A stretch of 7,045 bases of DNA from Sphaerochaeta sp. (GTDB taxonomy: Bacteria > Spirochaetota > Spirochaetia > Sphaerochaetales > Sphaerochaetaceae), in assembly GCA_003446545.1 (NCBI GenBank), contig DMAO01000140.1:1-7045 (forward strand), read 5' to 3'. The first letter of the stretch is position 1. Every line of letters begins with the position of its first letter. The position numbers and the translations under genes were made by a program. Positions 1-6,660 of this stretch are shown in pieces. The notes below the pieces were generated by a model. The model ran no database searches. It saw only the letters and a program-made list of their open reading frames with translations, and was not told where the DNA came from.

Positions 1-1010
1 AAGAATCCGGAAAGCTTTCCCGAAGTTTTCTTGGTAGGTTCATCTACTTTCTTTTCTGTCTCTTCTTTTTTCTTCAGTTGTTGTGTTTTGTTCTCAGCAT
101 CACGCTTCTCTAGCAGCTCGCGTTGCTTCATCTCAAGATAGGAGACCCCTTTATTGCGGTCTCTCTCCGCCTTGATGGCCTCCAAGGCACCTATACTTAC
201 AAGACCCACATCAACGACAGGCTGTTCCTCAACATCCAGGATGTGTTCACCCTTGGGTTTTCGCTGTCTCTTCTTGTGCAGGGTATCTAGAACAGGAACT
301 TCCACAAAAGGAGGGAATGCGACAGGTTCATCGTTAAGGATATCAACCTCCGGCTCCACAGCCTTCTTGTGTAGAAGAACACTCTCCTCTTCGTCTGGAA
401 TTCTCTTCTGTTCTCTCTCAAACCGCTTGTGTGCTCGCCTAAACTTTCGCCTCTGCCATTTGGAAAGGCCTTGCAGGTCAACAGCTTCACCGCCTTTTGC
501 CAAGACGAGCAGCTGATGGAAGGTTTCTTTTCTCTGATGACGCCTATCAAGGCCATCACCTATGAGGGTAAGGACGACGAACAGTGCCATCTCGACAAGG
601 AATGCTACGACTACCCTCAGCGACGCAACTCGAGGCTCAGCATCGAAGGAGTAGAGCAACGTCTGCAAGAATGCCGGACGAGGACTTTGCTGCAACATAT
701 GGGCAAGCACCAGCAGGGAATAGAACATGAGAGCTGACAGGGGGATGAAGACGAACGAGAAGGCCCTCTTTTTGCGAAAAGAAAAGCACATGCCACTCCA
801 CACGAACAGCATGCCGGTAAAGGGCAGAAGGCCCAAAGGGGAATCGTATGCAGAAAATCCAAAAACGCGTGATACCAGCGTGAGTGTTGTCCCGACAAGA
901 GGCAAAGTTGTCCCAAATTGGGTAGATGCCACAGAAAACGCGAGCAGCAGCCCAGCAATGAGCAAGACTATCCCACCTACCAAAATATATGTATTCGTAC
1001 CTTTTTTCAC
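1..1010 (-). CDS. Membrane protein with FtsK/SpoIIIE-type N-terminus, 3' end cut by window edge (partial)
   Basis: Reading from a GTG at 1010, the frame stays open for 336 codons to the window edge, so the C-terminal part is missing. The start is chosen because AGGAG (1021-1017) lies 6 nt upstream. Four hydrophobic helices are visible at about residues 8-28, 58-78, 84-106 and 130-152. They are followed by about 180 residues of hydrophilic, charge-rich linker ending in a Glu/Lys-rich, probably coiled-coil stretch (about 290-325). The segment after helix 1 (about 37-66: PLVG, then VFGFSAY, then a Pro-Leu-rich helix) resembles the four-helix membrane domain of FtsK. FtsK family members anchor at the division septum and pump chromosomal DNA through a C-terminal hexameric motor. 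The motor with its Walker motifs would lie beyond position 1, so the FtsK call is inference from architecture. It follows rsmG by 45 nt and is probably the last visible gene of the mnmE operon. Alternative: an unrelated four-helix membrane protein. Confidence 0.62.
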   Translation of the reverse strand, partial: MKKGTNTYILVGGIVLLIAGLLLAFSVASTQFGTTLPLVGTTLTLVSRVFGFSAYDSPLGLLPFTGMLFVWSGMCFSFRKKRAFSFVFIPLSALMFYSLLVLAHMLQQSPRPAFLQTLLYSFDAEPRVASLRVVVAFLVEMALFVVLTLIGDGLDRRHQRKETFHQLLVLAKGGEAVDLQGLSKWQRRKFRRAHKRFEREQKRIPDEEESVLLHKKAVEPEVDILNDEPVAFPPFVEVPVLDTLHKKRQRKPKGEHILDVEEQPVVDVGLVSIGALEAIKAERDRNKGVSYLEMKQRELLEKRDAENKTQQLKKKEETEKKVDEPTKKTSGKLSGF

Positions 1011-1021
1011 AACCTTCTCCT
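1011..1021 (-). promoter_or_regulatory. Shine-Dalgarno site deciding the GTG start at 1010
   Basis: On the minus strand AGGAG (1021-1017) stands 6 nt before GTG, followed by two Lys codons. A nearby ATG at 1024 is in another frame and meets a stop within a few codons. An in-frame GTG at 1037 has no such site. This supports the GTG start. Confidence 0.7.
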
Positions 1022-1055
1022 CATAGCATACTAACACCAAACAGCCTCGGAGGTA

Positions 1056-1715
1056 TCAGTTTTTCTTCAGTAGACAGAGCATCCGCTCTGCATCAAGGTG
1101 AGGAACATCCAGAGGCTCCACAGAATGAGCCCACCCGCTGGTGCACACCTCCTGAACCTTCTTCAGTTCTTCAGATAAGGATTCTGCCTGTCCCTTGTAG
1201 GAGCAGACCACCCCATCATCAGCAAGAATGGGCTTCACAAGGTCAAGGATATCATACAATGGGCGGAAGGCCCTGAAGGTTATCAGCTCAAAGCTCTGGT
1301 TCACCTCCTTCAGATCCTTATCAAGGACCTCCACCCTCTCTGTCAGGCGGCAAATTGCCAAAGCATTGCGCAGGAACCCCACACGCCTGCCCATACGTTC
1401 GACCAGGGTAAAGTGATAATCCTTGAGTGCGATTGCCAGGGGTATGCCTGGCAGGCCTGCCCCCGATCCCAAGTCTGCGATCTTGGCGTCAGGGCCGTAC
1501 GACTGCAATAGTCTTTGCATCACCGGGACGGCACTCAGGCTATCGATGATGTGCTTGGTTATTAGTTCTTCGCCTTGTGCACCTACCAGCTTGTAGGTTG
1601 GGTTCCACAGCTCCAGTTCGGCTATGTAGGCATTGAGCTGAGCCATTTGGTCTCTATCGAAGGTAAGACCAAGGTCCTGTAGTGAGGAGAGCAGAAGATC
1701 ATCATACATACCCAT
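1056..1715 (-). CDS. rsmG: 16S rRNA (guanine-N7)-methyltransferase RsmG (GidB)
   Basis: RsmG is a SAM-dependent enzyme that methylates N7 of a guanine in the 530 loop of 16S rRNA (G527 in E. coli). In several bacteria its loss gives low-level streptomycin resistance. The 219-residue product fits the family's usual 205-240. The SAM-binding motif DLGSGAGLPGIPLA is at residues 81-94. Before it comes the family signature TKHIIDSL (53-60), and after it LVERMGRRVGFLRN (104-117) and FRAFRPL (148-154). I chose the ATG at 1715 because GGGAGG (1726-1721) lies 5 nt upstream; a longer frame opens at 1760 but would run deep into mnmG. With this start the gene overlaps the 3' end of mnmG by 14 nt, which suggests translational coupling. 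An alternative ATG two codons in (1709) is also possible. Confidence 0.95.
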   Translation of the reverse strand: MGMYDDLLLSSLQDLGLTFDRDQMAQLNAYIAELELWNPTYKLVGAQGEELITKHIIDSLSAVPVMQRLLQSYGPDAKIADLGSGAGLPGIPLAIALKDYHFTLVERMGRRVGFLRNALAICRLTERVEVLDKDLKEVNQSFELITFRAFRPLYDILDLVKPILADDGVVCSYKGQAESLSEELKKVQEVCTSGWAHSVEPLDVPHLDAERMLCLLKKN

Positions 1716-3519
1716 GCCTTCCTCCCTTGTCCACATGGAGGATAAGGATGGCAATGTCACCGTTGCGTACTCCGCTTATCCTGGTGGCCTGTCCCACAGA
1801 GAGGGGACGTATCTTCTTCAGTTTTTCCCGTGACTCGCTGCTCAGCCCGTCTAGGGCGTCATAGTCGAAGTCTGCAGATATTTCCAACCCTTCAAGCTTC
1901 TCAAACCGGGATACCTGCCTGTCCTGGCGGTTGATATACCCTGCATACTTCACATCAAGCTCTACCTGGTAGCGGATAGGTTCTTCAAACTCTGAAAGCT
2001 CAACGATGACCTCTTGGAGGTTCTCCATGGTCACCTCAGGCATCTTCAAGGCCTCGATGGCACTCTTCTGCCCATACTTCTGCTTTTCAAGCAGATCCTT
2101 CACCGCTTCTATCTTCTCCAGCTTGGCTTTCAGGCGCAAGAGATTCTCCTCTTTCTGCAAACCCACATCATAACCCTTCTGGGTAAGACGCTGGTCACAG
2201 CTGTCATGACGAAGGTTCAGACGGTATTCGGCTCGGGAGGTAAACATCCGGTACGGTTCCTTGGTACCCAAGGTCACCAGATCATCAATGAGTACACCAG
2301 TGTAAGCCTCATTACGAGAGAGTATGAGGGGCTTCTCACCCTTGAGCTTCTGGGCGGCATTGATACCGGCCATTAGGCCCTGACAAGCCGCCTCCTCATA
2401 GCCGCTGGTGCCGTTGGTCTGCCCTGCAATGAAGAGGTTCTTGACGTGCTTGCTCTCAAGGGAAGGAAAGAGATCCAACGGGTCTATATAGTCGTACTCC
2501 ACGGCATAGCCCGGACGCATGATCTCGGCCTCTTCCAGGCCCACAATGCTATGGATATAATCCCATTGGACATCCTCAGGAAGGGATGAGGAAATACCAT
2601 TGAGGTACATCTCCTCTGTGCCTACCCCTTCGGGCTCCACAAATATCTGATGGTGGTCACGGTCGGGAAAGCGAACTACCTTGTCCTCGATGGACGGACA
2701 GTAGCGCGGTCCCTTCCCTACAATCTTCCCCCCATAGAGCGGTGATCGGTGGATGTTCCTCTGTATTATCCTATGCGTCTCATCATTGGTCCAGGTGATG
2801 TAACAAGGGAGCATGGGACGATCGACAGAGTCATAGTCAAAACTGAAGGGCATGAGGATGGGATCCCCATCCTGAAGCTCCATCCTGGAGAAATCGAGGG
2901 AGGAGGATCGTACCCTAGCTGGGGTACCGGTCTTCATCCTTCCTAGGGGGAAGCCCTTCTTGCGCAAGGCCTCACCCAAACCGATGGCTGCAGGTTCGTC
3001 CAGGCGTCCGTTTTGGGCATCATACTCGCCGATGAATATCCTTCCATCCATAAAGGTTCCGGTGGTAAGGACCACGACCTTCGCAGAGATGCTGTGGCCC
3101 CGTTCAGTCCGAACTCCGATGATGGTCTTACCCTCCTTGTCCAGCAGGATATCCACCACGGTATCCATAAAGAGGGAGAGGTTAGCCTGCGCTTCCAGGG
3201 TCTCCTTGGCTAGGCGCGCATAGGTGAACTTGTCAGCCTGGGCACGGGGGGCCTGCACTGCGGGACCACGTCTGCGGTTGAGGATCCTGTACTGTATCAT
3301 GGAATGGTCTATCAAATGGGCCATCTCACCGCCGAGGGCATCAACCTCCCGCACGATGTTTCCCTTGGAAAGGCCACCAATTGCAGGATTGCAGGATAGC
3401 CTGCCGATAGAGTCCAGATTCTGTGTTATCATGAGGGTCTTGTACCCTATTCTTGCCAGTGCGAGGCACGCTTCGATTCCGGCATGCCCCCCACCGATCA
3501 CTATTGCATCGTAATCCAT
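1702..3519 (-). CDS. mnmG: tRNA uridine-5-carboxymethylaminomethyl modification enzyme MnmG (GidA)
   Basis: MnmG is the FAD-dependent partner of MnmE. The complex installs the (carboxymethyl)aminomethyl group on C5 of the wobble uridine (U34) of tRNAs reading two-codon boxes, using a methylene-tetrahydrofolate carbon, and acts in the cytoplasm. The 605-residue product is slightly shorter than the common 620-630. Visible features are the FAD dinucleotide motif GGGHAG (9-14), SCNPAIGGLSKG (42-53), the RRRGPAVQAPRAQAD stretch (about 82-96) and GPRYCPSIEDK (270-280), whose Cys274 matches the catalytic cysteine region known from E. coli. Also present are the late FAD-contact segment FIAGQTNGTSGYEEAACQG and EPYRMFTSRAEYRLNLR. 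The ATG is one base after the mnmE stop, with AGGG (3530-3527) 7 nt upstream inside the last mnmE codons. The reading frame is intact and no key motif is missing. Confidence 0.97.
   Translation of the reverse strand: MDYDAIVIGGGHAGIEACLALARIGYKTLMITQNLDSIGRLSCNPAIGGLSKGNIVREVDALGGEMAHLIDHSMIQYRILNRRRGPAVQAPRAQADKFTYARLAKETLEAQANLSLFMDTVVDILLDKEGKTIIGVRTERGHSISAKVVVLTTGTFMDGRIFIGEYDAQNGRLDEPAAIGLGEALRKKGFPLGRMKTGTPARVRSSSLDFSRMELQDGDPILMPFSFDYDSVDRPMLPCYITWTNDETHRIIQRNIHRSPLYGGKIVGKGPRYCPSIEDKVVRFPDRDHHQIFVEPEGVGTEEMYLNGISSSLPEDVQWDYIHSIVGLEEAEIMRPGYAVEYDYIDPLDLFPSLESKHVKNLFIAGQTNGTSGYEEAACQGLMAGINAAQKLKGEKPLILSRNEAYTGVLIDDLVTLGTKEPYRMFTSRAEYRLNLRHDSCDQRLTQKGYDVGLQKEENLLRLKAKLEKIEAVKDLLEKQKYGQKSAIEALKMPEVTMENLQEVIVELSEFEEPIRYQVELDVKYAGYINRQDRQVSRFEKLEGLEISADFDYDALDGLSSESREKLKKIRPLSVGQATRISGVRNGDIAILILHVDKGGRHGYV
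1716..1726 (-). promoter_or_regulatory. Shine-Dalgarno site for rsmG inside the end of mnmG
   Basis: GGGAGG at 1726-1721 on the minus strand is 5 nt from the ATG at 1715 and 11 nt from the ATG at 1709, so it favours 1715. It lies within the last codons of mnmG. Ribosomes finishing mnmG at 1702 would therefore pass straight over it. Confidence 0.65.
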
Positions 3520-3520
3520 C

Positions 3521-4852
3521 TTACTTCCCTACGCAGAAACCGCTGAATATCTTAGTCAGGATATCCGCGGGGGTGACCTCCCCGGTAAGTTCACCGAGGT
3601 TCTGCATCGCCTCCCCTAACTCCACTGCAACGATGTCCAGTGGAATATCCGCCTCTACCAGTGACAAGGCACGCTCCATTGCATCGGCAGAGCCTTCCAG
3701 CAACAGGTGTTGGCGCTCACTCTCTATGACCACCTGCTCATCTCCGGTAGAACCGAAACCTGATCTCAGGCGTTTTCCAATCGCAGAGACCAGTGCCTGT
3801 ATGCCATGTCCACTCTGGGCAGAGATGGCAAGCTCCCCATGTGGAGTCTTGAACAGGTCGCTTTTACTGTACACGATGAGGGTGCGATCATCCTTGGGGG
3901 GAATATGGGACACTTCACTGCTGTCGACAAGAAAGACAACCAAGTCGGCCTGTCCGATGAGAATCTCAGTCTTCAGTATCCCCGCACTCTCTATGGTGTC
4001 CACGCTCTCGCGTAGCCCTGCAGTATCATACAGGCGCACAGGTATTCCTTCAATAAGGCAGTCGGCCTCAATGTAGTCGCGCGTTGTGCCCTTGATCTCA
4101 CTCACTATCGAACGGTCCTGTTTGAGCAGGAGATTAAAGAGTGTGCTCTTGCCGACATTGGTAGCACCGGCAAGGACAATCCTCGCCCCCACCCCGTACA
4201 GGCGTCCTACGGCGTAGGTAGATGCCAACGCCCTGATGGCCCCAATAATCTCGGAGAGCTCATTGCTAGGGAAGATAAAATCATCTACCTCATCCTCTGC
4301 ATAGTCCAGTTGTACCTCTACCTGGGCAAGCAGGGTCAAGAGCCTCTCCTTGGAAAGCTGTATCTGCTGTTTCAAGCTTCCTTCAAGGCGTGAGAGGGCT
4401 AGGGCCTGACTTCGCTCGCTCTGGCTAGAGACCAGTTCCTGCACTGCCTCCGCCTGGGTAAGGTCCATTCGTCCGTGCAAGAAGGCTCTGAAGGTAAACT
4501 CACCACCCTCTGCACCCCTCATGCCCAGGCGCTTGAAGGAGGAGAGTATCCTCTGTAGGCCGGGAAGCGAACCATGACAGGTGAACTCCAGGGCCTCTTC
4601 AGAAGTGTATCCGTGTCCTTGTGTATATACGGCAACAACCACCTCATCGAGGGCGACCCCACCAGGACCGTCAGTAAGGTAGCCATGCACTAGGGTTGCG
4701 TTCTTTGCCTCAAGCAGGGCTTTAGGTCGGGAGAAAGAGGGAGCGAGCAACGCCCTACACCCCTCTCCACTCACCCTGATGACAGCCAGGGCGCTCTGCG
4801 CCCAAGCTGTGGCCAGGGCAAATATGATATCGTCTCTATTATAGCTTTCCAT
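3521..4852 (-). CDS. mnmE: tRNA modification GTPase MnmE (TrmE/ThdF)
   Basis: MnmE is the potassium-activated GTPase that works with MnmG on wobble-uridine modification. The product has 443 residues (E. coli about 454). The N-terminal folate-binding domain (about 1-120) starts with DDIIFALAT and includes AVIRVSG, followed by GEFTFRAFLHGRMDLTQAEAV (117-137) in the helical domain. The inserted G domain has the P-loop GATNVGKS (229-236, with the Asn before VGKS that contributes to cation binding), GTTRD (255-259) and DTAG (276-279). Its G4 motif reads SKSD (329-332) instead of canonical NKxD. SAQSG (344-348) fits G5. The protein ends in FCVGK, with Cys440 matching the conserved C-terminal cysteine. 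It appears to be the first gene of a minus-strand operon with mnmG, rsmG and the membrane gene. Unlike those genes, its ATG has no Shine-Dalgarno sequence, and a -10-like TATACT lies only 7 nt away. Confidence 0.97.
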   Translation of the reverse strand: MESYNRDDIIFALATAWAQSALAVIRVSGEGCRALLAPSFSRPKALLEAKNATLVHGYLTDGPGGVALDEVVVAVYTQGHGYTSEEALEFTCHGSLPGLQRILSSFKRLGMRGAEGGEFTFRAFLHGRMDLTQAEAVQELVSSQSERSQALALSRLEGSLKQQIQLSKERLLTLLAQVEVQLDYAEDEVDDFIFPSNELSEIIGAIRALASTYAVGRLYGVGARIVLAGATNVGKSTLFNLLLKQDRSIVSEIKGTTRDYIEADCLIEGIPVRLYDTAGLRESVDTIESAGILKTEILIGQADLVVFLVDSSEVSHIPPKDDRTLIVYSKSDLFKTPHGELAISAQSGHGIQALVSAIGKRLRSGFGSTGDEQVVIESERQHLLLEGSADAMERALSLVEADIPLDIVAVELGEAMQNLGELTGEVTPADILTKIFSGFCVGK

Positions 4853-4889
4853 GTTGGCCAGTATACAGTAGGGGTAGCTGGCCTTGCAA
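4853..4889 (-). promoter_or_regulatory. Predicted mnmE operon promoter, near-leaderless
   Basis: On the minus strand TTGCAA (4889-4884, 4/6 match to -35) is followed by an 18-bp spacer and TATACT (4865-4860, 5/6 match to -10). Conventional spacing puts the transcription start at about 4853, one base before the mnmE ATG at 4852. No ribosome-binding sequence lies between. A 6-bp inverted repeat (GGCCAG 4856-4861 and CTGGCC 4878-4883) overlaps the -10 box. The start site is inferred from sequence only. Confidence 0.5.
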
Positions 4890-4919
4890 CAAGTGCCCCG
4901 GTTTGGCTAAGATGGGGCA
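4884..4919 (+). promoter_or_regulatory. Predicted epmA-efp promoter, leaderless
   Basis: The same palindromic TTGCAA (4884-4889) can serve as -35 on the plus strand. An 18-bp spacer leads to TAAGAT (4908-4913, 4/6 match to -10). Conventional spacing places +1 exactly on the A of the epmA ATG at 4920. The four G residues at 4914-4917 are too close to the ATG to be a normal Shine-Dalgarno site. Both boxes are weak, so this is tentative. An alternative -10 is TATACA at 4862-4867, but I see no good -35 for it. Confidence 0.38.
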
Positions 4920-5891
4920 ATGAAAAAAGCAGCGCAATTCAGGAGCCAACTCAACAGGAGCATACGCACCTTCTTCGACCAGAAGCTCTATCTTGAAGTT
5001 GAGACACCCACCCTTTCCCCAGACCTGATCCCTGAACCTACCATAGAGAACTTTGCCACCCGATTCGACAATGAGTTTGTAGGATCGAAAGAGCTCTATC
5101 TCATTCCCTCACCAGAGATCTACATGAAGAGACTCATAGCCGAGGGCTTTGGCAACATCTACCAGATAGGGCACTGCTTCCGCAACAGCGAACAGATCGG
5201 CCGACACCACAACCCCGAGTTCTCGATGCTCGAGTACTACAGCGTAGGTATGGATGAGCAGGATTCGATTGACCTGACCGAGGAGCTGTTCGCCTATCTT
5301 GACGGACCGTCCTTCCTCAAGCCCCCCTTTGACCGACTGACGGTATCAGAGGCGATGTATCAGTATGCCCAGGTCGACCTTGACAAGAACCAGAACCAGA
5401 AATCCCTTGCCCAGGAGGCAAGAAGACTTGGCCTGTCGGTACCCGACAAGCCAGAGAGCTGGGAGGATACCTTCAACAGGATATTCCTTACCCTGGTCGA
5501 ACCCAACCTCCCACAACAGAGGCCCTTGGTACTGGAGCGTTACCCCGCCCAGATAGACTGCCTTGCAAAGAAAGAGGGTAACTACCGTAAAAGGTGGGAG
5601 CTGTATGCAGGGGGAATTGAGATCGCAAACTGCTATGACGAGGAAACTGACAAGGATATTGTGAGTGCCTACTATCGAAAAGAGTATGCCATCCTAATCC
5701 AAAAGAGGGCGGATAGGGGCCTTGTCATCCCTGATGCTGATCCGAGTTTTGCAGATATTTTCACTGATTTTCCCCAATGCTCAGGTGTTGCTCTCGGCCT
5801 AGACAGGCTACAGATGCTGCTCATGGGCGAATCAAGCCTTGAGGGGGTGATTCTTTTTCCTGTTTCTGGTACTGTGAGTAGCCGTAAATAG
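4920..5891 (+). CDS. epmA: EF-P lysine ligase EpmA (PoxA/GenX/YjeA)
   Basis: EpmA is a paralogue of class II lysyl-tRNA synthetase that activates (R)-beta-lysine with ATP and ligates it to a lysine of elongation factor P instead of to tRNA. The 323-residue product (E. coli 325) consists of the catalytic core alone. The N-terminal anticodon-binding OB domain of true lysyl-tRNA synthetases is absent, and an in-frame TAA at 4908 rules out an upstream extension. Motif 1 lies around LEVETPTLSP (25-34). Motif 2 is CFRNSEQIGRHHNPEFSMLE (86-105), and motif 3 is SGVALGLDRLQML (288-300). In motif 3, Ala291 stands where lysyl-tRNA synthetases usually have Gly, as in E. coli EpmA. The efp gene follows 29 nt downstream, the natural substrate pairing. 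The beta-lysine-making aminomutase EpmB is not in the window. The protein carries one Pro-Pro pair (135-136). Confidence 0.93.
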   Translation: MKKAAQFRSQLNRSIRTFFDQKLYLEVETPTLSPDLIPEPTIENFATRFDNEFVGSKELYLIPSPEIYMKRLIAEGFGNIYQIGHCFRNSEQIGRHHNPEFSMLEYYSVGMDEQDSIDLTEELFAYLDGPSFLKPPFDRLTVSEAMYQYAQVDLDKNQNQKSLAQEARRLGLSVPDKPESWEDTFNRIFLTLVEPNLPQQRPLVLERYPAQIDCLAKKEGNYRKRWELYAGGIEIANCYDEETDKDIVSAYYRKEYAILIQKRADRGLVIPDADPSFADIFTDFPQCSGVALGLDRLQMLLMGESSLEGVILFPVSGTVSSRK

Positions 5892-5908
5892 GTGTAAATC
5901 CAATATAT

Positions 5909-5920
5909 GAGGTAATTAGC
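5909..5920 (+). promoter_or_regulatory. Shine-Dalgarno site of efp
   Basis: GAGG (5909-5912) stands 8 nt before the efp ATG at 5921. The efp gene therefore has an ordinary ribosome-binding site, in contrast to epmA at the head of the same transcript. I see no convincing separate promoter in the 29-nt gap. Confidence 0.6.
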
Positions 5921-6484
5921 ATGATAAAAGCAGGTCAAATAGATAAGGGTACTGCCCTATTGATCAAGGGACAGCCCTTTATTTGTATCGATCGTGAATT
6001 TGTAAGCCCTGGAAAGGGGTCGGCTTTTGTACGTCTTAAACTGAAGAGCCCTTCCACCGGACAGACTCTCAGCGAAACCATGAAGACTCAGGACAACGTC
6101 GATGACATCATGGTCAGTGACCGTGACTGTCAGTACCTGTACAATGATGGTGAACATTTTCATCTCATGCTGACCGATACCTTCGAACAGATAGAAGTGG
6201 CCATGGTCACTTTCCCTGACTATGAGTTTCTCATGAAAGATGGTGAGACCTACCGTTGCACCTTCTGGGAAGCACAGCTGCTGGATATCCAGATTCCCAC
6301 CAAAGTAATCTACATTGTGGCTGAGGCTGAAGAGGCTGTCAAAGGCGACACTGTCCAGGGAGCAAGCAAGTATGTGACCACAGAGACAGGACTCAAGGTC
6401 CGTGTCCCCATTTTCATCAAGCAAGGTGAGAGGATCAGGGTCAACACCGAAACCAAGGAGTACCTCGAGCGCGTCAATAACTAA
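5921..6484 (+). CDS. efp: Translation elongation factor P (EF-P)
   Basis: EF-P binds ribosomes stalled on consecutive prolines, between the P and E sites, and promotes peptide bond formation. The 187-residue product is full length (family about 185-190). The KOW-like N-terminal domain (about 1-62) carries the loop FVSPGKGSAF (27-36). Lys32 is at the position modified in E. coli EF-P (Lys34), and its PGKG context is the type served by EpmA. Two OB-fold domains follow (about 65-127 and 128-185). Family signatures in the last are VKGDTVQGASK (about 140-150), TGLKVRVPIFIKQGERIRVNT (about 156-176) and the YLERV ending. It is co-directional with epmA and followed by a clear terminator, so the two probably form a two-gene unit. 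Lysylation of Lys32 is inferred from the neighbour and the loop. Confidence 0.97.
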   Translation: MIKAGQIDKGTALLIKGQPFICIDREFVSPGKGSAFVRLKLKSPSTGQTLSETMKTQDNVDDIMVSDRDCQYLYNDGEHFHLMLTDTFEQIEVAMVTFPDYEFLMKDGETYRCTFWEAQLLDIQIPTKVIYIVAEAEEAVKGDTVQGASKYVTTETGLKVRVPIFIKQGERIRVNTETKEYLERVNN

Positions 6485-6502
6485 CGAATAACACGATCAA
6501 GT

Positions 6503-6534
6503 AAAGAGCTGGCTAATGTAGCCAGCTCTTTTTT
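6503..6534 (+). terminator. Rho-independent terminator of the epmA-efp operon
   Basis: A perfect 13-bp stem (6503-6515 with 6519-6531) closes a 3-nt loop ATG. The core is GAGCTGGCTA paired with TAGCCAGCTC, and T residues run from 6529 to 6534. It starts 18 nt after the efp stop. On the minus strand the stem is followed by a short, weak T stretch, so the main direction is plus. Confidence 0.93.
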
Positions 6535-6585
6535 GGTGTATTTTCATCATCAGTTTTTTCAACTGGATTATTAATGGGCTTCACT

Positions 6586-6615
6586 AAGAAAAACTAGGTA
6601 TCGTAGTATCCTAGT
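6586..6615 (-). terminator. Possible weak terminator of the toxin-antitoxin operon
   Basis: On the minus strand ACTAGG (6615-6610) can pair with CCTAGT (6598-6593) across an 11-nt loop, followed by TTTTTCTT (6593-6586). It lies about 45 nt after the toxin stop, facing the efp terminator. The stem is only 6 bp and not GC-rich, so it may not work alone. Confidence 0.35.
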
Positions 6616-6660
6616 GATAAATAGAGGTGTATAGCCAACCGACTTGCTTCGGAGAAAACC

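Noticed and set aside
154..737. Plus-strand open frames at 154-516 and 429-737
   Set aside because: Their translations are low-complexity (Ser/Arg/Cys-rich) and antisense to the membrane protein frame that runs unbroken from 1010 to 1. They have no start signals.
617..958. Minus-strand 113-codon frame rich in Cys and Leu
   Set aside because: It is a shifted frame of the same strand as the FtsK-like gene, which has a better start signal, a longer frame and sensible membrane topology.
1011..1055. CCTCC in the rsmG-to-membrane-gene gap that could pair with the GAGGAG ribosome-binding site
   Set aside because: The possible pairing is only about 4 bp, too weak to claim a regulatory switch.
1716..1760. 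Longer rsmG start at ATG 1760
   Set aside because: It would add 15 residues not typical of RsmG and overlap mnmG by 59 nt. The ATG at 1715 has a strong Shine-Dalgarno site at ideal distance.
4920..5891. Reading epmA as a lysyl-tRNA synthetase fragment or pseudogene
   Set aside because: Length, intact motifs 1-3, the Ala in motif 3 and the adjacent efp all fit EpmA. An upstream in-frame stop shows that the missing anticodon domain is normal for this family and not a truncation.
5957..6424. 155-codon open frame antisense to efp
   Set aside because: It lies wholly inside a textbook EF-P gene on the other strand, shows no family pattern or ribosome-binding site, and is best explained as a codon-usage shadow.
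6551..6565. CAGTT-TTTTC-AACTG small hairpin after the efp terminator
   Set aside because: Only 5 AT-rich base pairs, no T run placed to act as a terminator, and a strong terminator already precedes it.
6639..6652. CCGA-loop-TCGG hairpin just after the toxin stop
   Set aside because: Four base pairs only, with no following T run on the minus strand; likely chance.
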